Source: Dyella dinghuensis (lineage in GTDB: Bacteria; Pseudomonadota; Gammaproteobacteria; Xanthomonadales; Rhodanobacteraceae). From it: 64,000 nucleotides of DNA. Shown here piece after piece: positions 35,201-42,741 of this stretch (positions are counted from its first letter, which is position 1; each line of letters starts with the position of its first letter). The notes under the pieces are model-generated. The model worked only from the letters and a program-made list of their open reading frames with translations. It searched no databases and was not told where the DNA came from. The stretch lies in contig NZ_RYZR01000002.1 in the NCBI RefSeq assembly GCF_003977615.1, positions 63,214 through 127,213 on the forward strand. Direction: 5' to 3'. The position numbers and the translations under genes are program-made.

Positions 35201-35517
35201 CGCGCGGCGCCATTGATGTCGCGGTTCAATCCGAACTGAATCACGATCTGCGCGGAGCCGACATAGCTTGTCGAAGTCATTTCGGAGACGTCGGCAATGG
35301 CGCCAAGGCGTTTTTCCAGCGGCTCGGCCACAGTGGACGCCATGATGTCCGGACTGGCGCCCGCCATGTTCGCCTGCACCACGATGACGGGGTAGGTCAC
35401 GTTCGGTAGCGGCGCGACAGGCAAATGGAAATACGCCAGAAAGCCCGACAGCAGAATGGCGATCGCCAACAAGGTGGTCGCCACCGGCCGGTTGATGAAG
35501 AGCGCGGAAATGTTCAC
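32209..35517 (-). CDS. mdtC: RND efflux pump, MdtC-like, with a long Ser/Thr-rich insertion
   Basis: A 1102-residue pump subunit; MdtC is normally about 1025. It starts with GTG overlapping the MdtB-like stop (GTGA). The N-terminus NISALFINRPVATTLLAIAI, the proton-relay segment GFVVDDAVVVLENIVRH and NAIMMIDVAIHLQRDDG are diagnostic of the MdtB/MdtC branch. MdtB and MdtC form a mixed trimer (2:1 in E. coli) exporting bile salts, novobiocin and similar compounds. The extra length is a low-complexity block at about 770-845 (Ser/Thr/Asn/Gly, for example TATSTSSSGTNSLNSN and SKGGSSSGSADSTSS) just before MVPFPALAMY. This is the docking-domain hairpin, at the same place as the shorter insert in the AcrB-like pump at 18056. 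Confidence 0.9.
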   Translation of the reverse strand: MNISALFINRPVATTLLAIAILLSGFLAYFHLPVAPLPNVTYPVIVVQANMAGASPDIMASTVAEPLEKRLGAIADVSEMTSTSYVGSAQIVIQFGLNRDINGAARDVQAAIQAARADLPTTLRNNPSYREYNPADSPIMVLALTSDTLTRAQLYDSADSVIQQQLSQVDGVGEITLGGSALPSVRAELQPDQLNSYGIGLEDVRAAISAANADSAKGHIDQDGQRYEVTSNDQINKAAPYRDLVVAYRNGAPVLLRDVADVEDSAENIRNMGLYNGKPAVLVIVYPLPGGNIVKTVAQIRQVLPSIEATLPSNIHIGIAVDRSQSVNAAVGDTERTLFIAVLLVIGVVFVFLQSGRAILIPAVALPLSIVGTFGPMYLMGYSIDNLSLMALTIGTGFVVDDAVVVLENIVRHVEAGMDVREAALRGSGEVCFTVISMSLSLIAVFLPILLMPGIIGLLFHEFAVTLSIAILFSLIISLTVTPTMAAYVLRPGAGMHSKARWAVWYEKQFDRFKNAYSRSLTKVLDHALLVGLMLIGLIVLNVFLIKLVPSTFFPEQDNGILMGQIIADQSISFQAMEKKLAQLQSIVQKDPAVESVAGFTGGRALNTANVFIELKPLAQRKLSASQVVDRLRPKLNAVSGAKLFLQAAQDLHIGGRSSAAEYQYTLTSDDPQALYTWVPKLVTALAKYRAQLTDVNSDLQQNGLQTYVTMDRATSARYGFAPNQLDSVLYDAFGQRTVSTVYNQLNQYFVVMEVAPKYWQYPQMLQRIRFSTAAGNASGTQQTQMPGGTVSGVTAHAAVTATSTSSSGTNSLNSNAEANQLTNSISNSKGGSSSGSADSTSSETMVPFPALAMYTNNHTATQVSHQDGLVAATISFNLPPGGSLSNALNAIGQASQELGMPASIHGGTAGAAQVYSQSMSTMPLLILAALAAVYIVLGVLYENTVHPITILSTLPSAGIGATLALLIFGTPFSVIAMIGIILLIGIVKKNAIMMIDVAIHLQRDDGYDAQKAIHDAAVVRLRPIMMTTAAAVLGAVPLAVGIGQGASLRQPLGITVMGGLILSQVFTLYTTPVIYLYLDRLRARLASWSATLPWNRSDASA

Positions 35518-38500
35518 GGCGCGCTCTCACCTGCTGCCTGCGACGGCTTGCGATTGAATCGCTGTGCCAGGCGATCGAAGTAGAGATAGATGACCGGCGT
35601 GGTGAACAGCGTCAGCAACTGGCTCAGCATCAGACCGCCGATGATCGCCAGACCCAGCGGGCGGCGCAGTTCCGAACCGGTGCCGCTACCCAGCAGCATC
35701 GGCAATGCACCGAGCATAGCGGCTAGCGTTGTCATCAGAATCGGGCGGAAACGCAGCAACGAGGCTTCGAAGATCGCTTCCTCCGGCGGCTTGCCGTGAT
35801 CGCGTTCGGCTTCGAGCGCGAAGTCCACGATCATGATCGCGTTCTTCTTCACGATACCGATCAACAAGACGATGCCGATGATGCCGATTACGTCCAGGTC
35901 CGCACCTGCGACCATCAACGCCAGCAACGCACCGATACCGGCAGATGGCAACGTCGAGAGAATCGTGACCGGATGGATGAAGCTCTCGTACAGCACGCCG
36001 AGCACGATATACACCGCCACCAGCGCAGCGATCAGCAAGTACACCTCGCTGGAGAGCGAATCCTGGAACGCTTGAGCCGCGCCCTGAAACGATGACGTAA
36101 TCGACGACGGCAATTGCACGGCCTTCTCGGCCTGGTTGACCTCGTCGACTGCTTTGCTCAGCGATGCGTCCTGAGCAAGGTTGAACGAGATGGTGACCGA
36201 CGGGAACTGCGCCAGATGGCTGATCGCCAGGGGCGACTTGGTGACCTGGATCTTCGCAATCGCATTGAGCGGCACCTGTCCGGAACTGCTTGTCTGGCTG
36301 GGCAAGTACAACTCGCCCAACGATTGCAGTGTCGGCAGTTTTTCCGGCTTTGCCACCAGAATCACGCGGTACTGGCTCGACTGATCGAAAATCGTCGAGA
36401 CGATGCGTTGTCCCAATGCGTCGTAGAGGGCGTTGTCGATGGTCGCTGCGGTAATGCCGTAGCGCGCAGCAAGCTGGCGATTCACTTCGACGTTGACGCT
36501 TAAGCCGTCGTTGTTCAAGTCGCTGGTCACATCGCGAATCGACTTGATCTGCTTCATCTTGTCGATCAACGCAGGAACGTATTGCTGGAACGCCTGCTGG
36601 CTCGGGCCGCGCAGCACGAACTGATACTGGTTGGGCGAGATGGTCGTGTCGAGCGTCAGATCCTGCTCGGGCTGCAAATACAACTTGATGCCCGGCACGT
36701 TTGCGACTTCGTCCTGAATGCGGCGTGCGATCTGTTCGGCCGTTTCGGAGCGATCGTCGCGTGCCTTCAGATTGATCAGGAAGCGGCCGTTGTTCAACGT
36801 GGTATTGGTACCGTCGATGCCCACGTAGGACGTCAGATTGGTAACGTCCTTGTCCTTGAGGATGGCTTCGGCCAGCTGCGCCTGACGATCGACCATCGTC
36901 GTGTACGACACGGAGTTGTCGGCGATGCTAATGCCCTGGATCACACCCACGTCCTGGACGGGGAACAAACCCTTGGGTATCACGATGTACAGGATCACCG
37001 TGATGGCTAGCGTTACGAAGAACGTGATCAGCGTGGCAAGCTGATGACTCATGACAAAGCGCAAGCCTCGCTCGTAAGCGGCGAGTGTCTTGTTGAAGAG
37101 GTTTTCGCTGATTTGCTCGAAGCGGCTGGGGTGCCGTTCCTTCTGGGCGCGCAAAATACGTGCACACAGCATCGGTACCAATGTCAGCGAGACCACACCT
37201 GAAAGCACGATCGTGACGGCGAGGGTGACGGCGAACTCGCTGAAGAGCCGGCCGATCACGCCGCCCATGAACAGCAGCGGGATCAACACCGCGATCAGCG
37301 ATACGGTCAACGACACAATGGTGAAGCCGATCTGTCCCGCTCCAATCAATGCAGCATTGAGCGGCGTTTCACCTTCTTCCAGGTAACGCACGATGTTCTC
37401 GATCATCACGATCGAGTCGTCGACGACGAAACCGGTGGCGATGATCAGCGCCATCAGCGACAGGTTGTCGATCGAGTAATTGAGCTCGTACATCATCGCC
37501 AGCGTGCCGATCAACGACACGGGCACCGAGATGCTGGGAATGATCGTGGCCGGCAGGTTGCGGAGGAATACGAAGATCACCAGCACCACGAGCACCACGG
37601 CGAGTACCAGCTCGAATGCAGCATCCGACACAGACGAGCGGATCACGCCGGTACTGTCGGATACCACGTCGACCTTCATGCCCGCGGGCAGGGTCGATTC
37701 CAGCTGTGGCAATTCCTTCTGGATCTGATCGACCGTGGCGATCACGTTGGCGCCGGGCTGGCGCTGCACGTTCAAGACGATGGCCGGTGTCTTGTTGTAC
37801 CAGGCGCCTTGTTCGGTGTTCTGCGCCGCTTGTGTCACACGCGCGACATCGCGCAGGTACACCGGTGCACCGTTCTGATACGAGACCACCGTATTCAAAT
37901 AATCGACCGGATCCTGGATCTGATCGTTGCCGTTGATCGTGTAATCGAGATCGGGACCGTCGAAGTTGCCCTTCGGCTGACTCACGTTCACGTTGGCGAT
38001 CAGCGAACGCAGGTCGTCGATATTAAGGCCGTAGGCGGCCAGTTTCTGTGGATCCGCTTCCACGCGCACGGCAGGCACGTTGCCGCCTGCCGGTGTCACC
38101 AGACCCACGCCCGATACTTCGGAAATCTTGGTGCCGAGACGATTGTTGGCAATGTCCTGCAACTGCGGCAGCGACATCGATTTGGAGGTGACTGCCAGCG
38201 TAAGGATCGGTTGATCGGCCGGATTCACCTTCGCGTAGGTCGGCGGCGCGGGTAGGCCGCTCGGCAACAAACTGTTGGCTGCGTTGATCGCTTCCTGCAC
38301 GTTCTGTTCGGCAACGTCGAGATTCAACGATAGATCGAACTGCAGGGTGATGATCGATGCGCCGGCGGAACTGCTCGACGTCATCTGCTGCAAGCCGGGA
38401 ATTTCACCCAGCTGTACTTCCAGTGGCGCGGTGACCGTGGTCGCCATGACCGAAGGGCTGGCGCCAGGGTAGAAGGTCTGCACCTGGATCGTCGGGTAGT

Positions 38501-38621
38501 CGACGTCAGGCAGTGATGAGACCGGCAGAAAACGCATTGCGACGAGGCCCACCAACACAAGGGCGATCATCAGCAGCGATGTGGCTACCGGCCTGAGAAC
38601 GAACAGGCGGGAAATGTTCAT
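35514..38621 (-). CDS. mdtB: RND efflux pump, MdtB-like
   Basis: A 1035-residue inner-membrane pump subunit, normal length for MdtB. It begins MNISRLFVLRPVATSLLMIAL and has PDVDYPTIQVQTFYPGASPSVMA. The relay motif is ATGFVVDDSIVMIENIVRYLE near 400, and the second-half motif is NAIMIVDFALEAERDHG near 940. A short QTSSSG sits at about 774-779 in the same hairpin that is greatly enlarged in the other two pumps of the window. It lies 19 bases after the adaptor gene and overlaps the MdtC-like gene by 4 bases, giving the order adaptor-MdtB-MdtC-outer membrane factor. Confidence 0.92.
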   Translation of the reverse strand: MNISRLFVLRPVATSLLMIALVLVGLVAMRFLPVSSLPDVDYPTIQVQTFYPGASPSVMATTVTAPLEVQLGEIPGLQQMTSSSSAGASIITLQFDLSLNLDVAEQNVQEAINAANSLLPSGLPAPPTYAKVNPADQPILTLAVTSKSMSLPQLQDIANNRLGTKISEVSGVGLVTPAGGNVPAVRVEADPQKLAAYGLNIDDLRSLIANVNVSQPKGNFDGPDLDYTINGNDQIQDPVDYLNTVVSYQNGAPVYLRDVARVTQAAQNTEQGAWYNKTPAIVLNVQRQPGANVIATVDQIQKELPQLESTLPAGMKVDVVSDSTGVIRSSVSDAAFELVLAVVLVVLVIFVFLRNLPATIIPSISVPVSLIGTLAMMYELNYSIDNLSLMALIIATGFVVDDSIVMIENIVRYLEEGETPLNAALIGAGQIGFTIVSLTVSLIAVLIPLLFMGGVIGRLFSEFAVTLAVTIVLSGVVSLTLVPMLCARILRAQKERHPSRFEQISENLFNKTLAAYERGLRFVMSHQLATLITFFVTLAITVILYIVIPKGLFPVQDVGVIQGISIADNSVSYTTMVDRQAQLAEAILKDKDVTNLTSYVGIDGTNTTLNNGRFLINLKARDDRSETAEQIARRIQDEVANVPGIKLYLQPEQDLTLDTTISPNQYQFVLRGPSQQAFQQYVPALIDKMKQIKSIRDVTSDLNNDGLSVNVEVNRQLAARYGITAATIDNALYDALGQRIVSTIFDQSSQYRVILVAKPEKLPTLQSLGELYLPSQTSSSGQVPLNAIAKIQVTKSPLAISHLAQFPSVTISFNLAQDASLSKAVDEVNQAEKAVQLPSSITSSFQGAAQAFQDSLSSEVYLLIAALVAVYIVLGVLYESFIHPVTILSTLPSAGIGALLALMVAGADLDVIGIIGIVLLIGIVKKNAIMIVDFALEAERDHGKPPEEAIFEASLLRFRPILMTTLAAMLGALPMLLGSGTGSELRRPLGLAIIGGLMLSQLLTLFTTPVIYLYFDRLAQRFNRKPSQAAGESAP

Positions 38622-38640
38622 CGGATCGCGTGTCCGCTAA

Positions 38641-39894
38641 TCACGAAGCGGACGAATCGGAGTCGGAGCTTTTCTTATGCTTCCTACTCTGATGCGCTGC
38701 TGCCGAGGACGAGGCCGATGCAGGCGCGCTGCTGGACTCTGCGGGTTTCGCGCCAGCGAGCTTGATCTTCGCGCCGTCGCTCAGGCGATCCATGCCGTCT
38801 GTCACCACGGTCTGGCCATTGGAGATACCCGAAAGGATCACGGTGTTCTTGCCGTCGCTCGGACCGGTCGTCACCTTTTGCACAGTCACGCTGTCATCGC
38901 TGTTGACCAGATACACGAATTCGCCTGGCGCGCCGGTTTGCACGGCAGGCGTCGGTACCAGCACGGCGTTCTGCATCGTGTTGACCAGCAAGCGCGCGTT
39001 GACGAATTCGTTCGGATACAGCGATTCATCGTCATTCGGGAACGTCGCACGAAGGGTTACGGTGCCCGTGCTTGTCGCCATCTGATTGCTGATGGCATAC
39101 AGCGAGCCTGCGGCGAGCTGCTTGCTGTTGTCGCTATTGAAAACCGTCACCGGCAACTTCGAGCCGGAACCGAAACGTTGCAGCACATCGCCCAGCGAGT
39201 TTTGCGGCACGGTGAATTGCACAGTAGTCGGTTTCATCGTCGTGATGACCACAATGCCGGGCGAGCTCGACGCGGTTACGTAATTGCCCGGATCGACCAG
39301 TCGTAAACCAACGCGACCTGCGACCGGCGCGGTGATATGGCAATAGGTGAGATCGAGTTCATCCTGTGCGATAGCCGCTTTGTCGGCCTGCACGGATGCC
39401 GCATCCTGCGCGACCAGGAATTTCTGATCGGTGAATGTTTGTTCGGCAATCGACTTCTGTTCGTGCAACTGCGTGAAACGGGCGAGATCAGAGCGTGCCT
39501 GATCGAGACTGGCCTGATCTTTCGCGAGCTGTGCCTCGGCTTGTTGCTTGTTGATCTCGTATTGACGCGGATCGATCTGCGCGAGGAACTGACCTTTCTG
39601 GACGTCCTGGCCTTCCTGGTAACCCACTTCCGTGAGATAGCCGCTCAACTGTGGCAGCACGGTGACAGTAGCGACGGGTGTGACGGTGCCGAGCTCGTTC
39701 AAGATCACCGGCATGCTGCCCAGGGTGGCCTTGGCGCTGCTCACCACGATGGGTGGCGTGCCTGGCTTCGCCTTCTGTCCTGTAAAGATATGTAACAAGA
39801 TCAGGGCGACAATCACCAAGGCCACGATCGCGGCGATCCATACACCGCGCTTCTTTTGACCGTGTCCGGCTGCACGTGGGGTATCGGCAGTCAT
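38641..39894 (-). CDS. mdtA: RND periplasmic adaptor, MdtA-like
   Basis: A 417-residue membrane-fusion protein anchored by one N-terminal helix (VWIAAIVALVIVALILLHIF, residues about 20-40) with no lipobox. It has GTVTPVATVTVLPQLSGYL and ITAPVAGRVGLRLVDPGNYV lipoyl halves, a coiled-coil hairpin rich in Gln/Ala/Asp, and a barrel domain with FTVPQNSLGDVLQRF. The last about 33 residues are Ser/Ala-rich and then Lys-rich (SSAPASASSSAAAHQSRKHKK), unusual for MdtA. I start at the second ATG (39894) because GGAG lies six bases before it; the ATG at 39900 would be inside that spacing. It is the first gene of the mdtABC-oprM operon. Confidence 0.9.
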   Translation of the reverse strand: MTADTPRAAGHGQKKRGVWIAAIVALVIVALILLHIFTGQKAKPGTPPIVVSSAKATLGSMPVILNELGTVTPVATVTVLPQLSGYLTEVGYQEGQDVQKGQFLAQIDPRQYEINKQQAEAQLAKDQASLDQARSDLARFTQLHEQKSIAEQTFTDQKFLVAQDAASVQADKAAIAQDELDLTYCHITAPVAGRVGLRLVDPGNYVTASSSPGIVVITTMKPTTVQFTVPQNSLGDVLQRFGSGSKLPVTVFNSDNSKQLAAGSLYAISNQMATSTGTVTLRATFPNDDESLYPNEFVNARLLVNTMQNAVLVPTPAVQTGAPGEFVYLVNSDDSVTVQKVTTGPSDGKNTVILSGISNGQTVVTDGMDRLSDGAKIKLAGAKPAESSSAPASASSSAAAHQSRKHKKSSDSDSSAS

Positions 39895-40218
39895 AACCAT
39901 CTCCAGAGGTTCATTCTTCAGTTTACAAGAGCTTTTCCAATTGCCGAAGCGTCACAAAAAGGGGAAGGACAGCGTCGGCGAAACGCTCAAATGGAGGAAA
40001 ACGGGAAATTGTTAATGTGGTTGACGTGGAAGGAGGGTGACGCGTGGCCTATATGAGGGTGTCGTCATGTATGAGACTATTGGCTAGATTCCATATGTGT
40101 GCGTGCAGTGAACGTACGCTTGTTCACTGAGAACCTGCTTATGACTGCATCCTTATGACTGTATGGGAAGGCAGTCGTTCCTCGTGCAGCACGTCGCGCA
40201 GCACGCAAGGTCACTCCC
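39895..40218. promoter_or_regulatory. Upstream region of the mdtABC operon with a tandem 14-base repeat
   Basis: This is a 324-base region with no credible ORF. CTTATGACTGCAT (40138-40150) and CTTATGACTGTAT (40152-40164) are adjacent direct repeats with one mismatch and a period of 14 bases, about 250 bases upstream of the adaptor start. Direct repeats of this kind are the usual targets of OmpR-family regulators such as BaeR, which controls mdtABC in E. coli; that link is only an analogy. The promoter itself is not evident. Confidence 0.35.
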
Positions 40219-41094
40219 TCAGACCATCTTCGCGCGTTTCCACCATGGCGTGACTTTTTCTTCACGCACCAAGGTGAACAGGCCTGCGCCCAGAATCATC
40301 ACGATGCCGATGAGCATCGGCCAGTCGAGTTTGTCTCCGAACAGCCAGTAACCGAAGCCGATCGCCCATAGCATCTGGCTGTATTGCGTGGGCGCGACGC
40401 GGTTCGCTGGAGCGATCAGCGTGGCATACATCAACAGCACGCCAGCGAGTGCCGCCAACAAGCCATAACCGGCGAGCAGTTCCCACTGGTGCAGATTCGG
40501 CCACGCAAAGTGGGGAATCATCATCAACGCGCCGGCGACCAGCGGACCGACCACGCCTGCACCATAAAGACTGATCCGCTTTTCATGCGGACCGGCCATG
40601 CGCAGTGCAACGACCGACGCCGCGGCGACAAGACCGCAAATCAGTGCGGCGACATGACCTACCCCAAGCGCCCGAAATCCCGGGCGCAACACTACGAGCA
40701 CACCGAGGAAGCCGACAACGACCGCTGACCAGCGTCGCCAGCCGACATGTTCTTTCAGAAAAAGCACGGACAGCAGTGTCACGAAGATCGGCATCAGAAA
40801 GATCAGCGTGAACACCTCGGCCATCGGCAGCAGCGTGAATGCGGTGACCGAAGCGATATTTCCAATCGCGCCCGATAGCGCGCGTATCCACCAGAGCACG
40901 GGCTTGCGCGCCGTTACCACATCGCGCCAGCGGTCTTCCTTGGCCATGATGAAAGGCAACGCGAGCAAACCGAATGCAGCGCCAAAGAACACCGACTCAT
41001 ACGGTGCGATCGTCCCGTGCAGGCATTTCACGAATGCATCGCTTATCGCATAAGCCGCAAAGCTGGCGAAGCCTAGGAGGACGCCTTTGATCAT
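40219..41094 (-). CDS. EamA/DMT-family transporter (ten transmembrane helices)
   Basis: A 291-residue inner-membrane protein of the drug/metabolite transporter superfamily with two EamA repeats. Repeat 1 covers residues about 1-135 (ASFAAYAISDAFVKCLHG ... IFVTLLSVLFLKEHVGWRRW) and repeat 2 about 145-285 (VGPLVAGALMMIPHF ... WAIGFGYWLFGDKLDW). These usually export metabolites, amino acids or toxic compounds; the substrate is unknown. The start at 41094 has a weak GGA. It is transcribed toward the mdtABC operon on the same strand but is separated by 324 bases, so it is probably an independent unit. No guanidine riboswitch is seen upstream, so an SMR/guanidine role is not suggested. Confidence 0.88.
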   Translation of the reverse strand: MIKGVLLGFASFAAYAISDAFVKCLHGTIAPYESVFFGAAFGLLALPFIMAKEDRWRDVVTARKPVLWWIRALSGAIGNIASVTAFTLLPMAEVFTLIFLMPIFVTLLSVLFLKEHVGWRRWSAVVVGFLGVLVVLRPGFRALGVGHVAALICGLVAAASVVALRMAGPHEKRISLYGAGVVGPLVAGALMMIPHFAWPNLHQWELLAGYGLLAALAGVLLMYATLIAPANRVAPTQYSQMLWAIGFGYWLFGDKLDWPMLIGIVMILGAGLFTLVREEKVTPWWKRAKMV

Positions 41095-41410
41095 GTTTGG
41101 TCCAGTGAAGCCAGCGGCATGGTGGTGGGGAAGGGCGCAGGGAGAAATGTATGAAAAAGGCTCGAATGAATACTAATGACGTATGCGGACGACGAAATTC
41201 TCGGCATTTCTCCCATAGCTCGCGGCGCAACGGCTGACGTGAGTCAAGCTTCTCGCAAGGTAGTGTTCTGCGGGATGCGTTCCTGTCGGTGAAAGCGCGT
41301 ATTTCCGTGATCGTTGCGTGTCGCCGACAAGGATAGCTGTGACCTCTGGCGGCAACCACATTGATTTTCCGCGGTTGCCTCGATTTTGTCCCTGCAAGGA
41401 TGCGATAGCC
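41095..41410. promoter_or_regulatory. Divergent intergenic region, EamA exporter / porin
   Basis: This 316-base stretch has no frame of convincing coding character; the 60-75-codon frames on the minus strand look random. It must carry promoters for both flanking genes. I see no palindrome or riboswitch motif that I can name. Confidence 0.3.
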
Positions 41411-42595
41411 TTGAATCTTCAGCGATTGCCGGCAAGCACGGCTGGTTTGGTGTTTTCAGTTCTGATGCTCCTCAGTACACGTGTTCTGGCGGTCGAGGTC
41501 ACGGACAATTTCGATCTGGGCGGTGCCATACGCGCCCGCGTCGATCAGGATTCAAGCCGTGGCGTTCGCGAGTTCGGTATCGATACCTTGATGCTGAGCG
41601 CCAAATACAACTCCGACAGCTGGATCGGTGCGGCCCGCTATCGCTTCTATGGCAAGGACTATCCGTACCAATACACGCATCACTTTGGCGATATCAATTT
41701 CGCGGAATATGCGTGGATCGGCTATCGCTTCGATCCCACCCAGCAGGTGCAGGTTGGCCTCAATCAAATACCGTTCGGCCTGCAGCGGCTTTATAGCGAC
41801 ACGTTCCTCGAAACGGTAGCTTTCACGATGGGACTGGAAGACGTCGACGAGGTGGGTGCTAAGTACATCAAGGACATCGGCGACTGGAATCTCCAGACGG
41901 GTTATTACGCGCGTCCGGCGTGGCGCGGTCACGGCACCAGCAATGGCAGTACGTATTCGACGGTGGTGACACCGGGTGATTCGTACGTAGATGGCGGCAG
42001 CCGCAACGTCGAGCGAAACATGTTCGTGGCGCGGCTCGCGCGAAATGTGCAGATGGGCGCGTGGAAAAACGAGTTCGGCGCGTCCGTACTCACATCCACC
42101 TTGTACAACCTCGACACGCATCGCGACGGTCAACGCTATGACGCTGCTGTGCATTACACAGGCAAGAACGGCCCGTGGAACGTCAGGCTGCAATACACCC
42201 GCCAGACGATGTCGCTGAAGAATCCGATGGGCGACAACCAGACGATCAGCGTGGGCGGCTATGACGGCACCTACAACATGGCCACGCGCGGCAACCTTTA
42301 TCAGGCGAATGCGAGCTACGCGATCCCGGGTAGCTATCTCGGCGGATGGATCAAGGATGCGCAGCTGTACACGAGCTACGACCTGTACGTGAAATCCGAT
42401 CCTCAATTCCGCAACACGCAACGCTGGATCGTCGGCACGTCGTTTTCGCTCAAATTCCTCTCGATCTATGTCGAATGGCGTGAGGGCCGCAACGACCCTT
42501 ATATCGGCGACAGCAGCTACGCCCAGAGCCTCGCGGCCGGGGGCGTGAACGACTGGCGAGGGCAGCTGTTCATGAGCATCGGGTACTACTTCTGA
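41411..42595 (+). CDS. Outer-membrane beta-barrel porin-like protein
   Basis: A protein of about 394 residues. With the TTG at 41411 as start (AAGGA ten bases upstream) it has a normal signal peptide, LPASTAGLVFSVLMLLSTRVLA. A GTG start at 41318 would put 31 charged residues in front of it and is less likely. The mature protein is a run of amphipathic strands: FGIDTLMLSAKYNSD, WIGAARYRFYGKDY, VQVGLNQIPFGLQRL, WNLQTGYYARPAW. It ends GQLFMSIGYYF with the C-terminal aromatic signature for BAM insertion. It resembles phosphate/carbohydrate-selective porin families (DcaP/OprB/OprO-like), but I cannot fix the solute. It stands alone, divergent from the EamA gene. Confidence 0.75.
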   Translation: MNLQRLPASTAGLVFSVLMLLSTRVLAVEVTDNFDLGGAIRARVDQDSSRGVREFGIDTLMLSAKYNSDSWIGAARYRFYGKDYPYQYTHHFGDINFAEYAWIGYRFDPTQQVQVGLNQIPFGLQRLYSDTFLETVAFTMGLEDVDEVGAKYIKDIGDWNLQTGYYARPAWRGHGTSNGSTYSTVVTPGDSYVDGGSRNVERNMFVARLARNVQMGAWKNEFGASVLTSTLYNLDTHRDGQRYDAAVHYTGKNGPWNVRLQYTRQTMSLKNPMGDNQTISVGGYDGTYNMATRGNLYQANASYAIPGSYLGGWIKDAQLYTSYDLYVKSDPQFRNTQRWIVGTSFSLKFLSIYVEWREGRNDPYIGDSSYAQSLAAGGVNDWRGQLFMSIGYYF

Positions 42596-42741
42596 GGGCC
42601 GGGCCGTTTGCTCCGGCCGCGCCCGGCCGGCCGCCCGGATCGCAGCTGGCTCCAGGCTGACGGGCCGCCGCGCCCTGAGATGACCCGGAAGCAGCCCCCC
42701 AGCTAGAATGTAGGGCTTCCCCGACCGTTTCCGGAACCGCT

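Noticed and set aside
40730-41410. Guanidine (ykkC-type) riboswitch upstream of the EamA exporter
   Set aside because: No ACGR-loop hairpins or ykkC core are present in 41095-41410.
42596-42741. GC-rich hairpin after the porin gene as a terminator
   Set aside because: The stem GGCCGGGC/GCCCGGCC exists, but it has a long loop and no T-run, so I mention it only in the gcdH entry.
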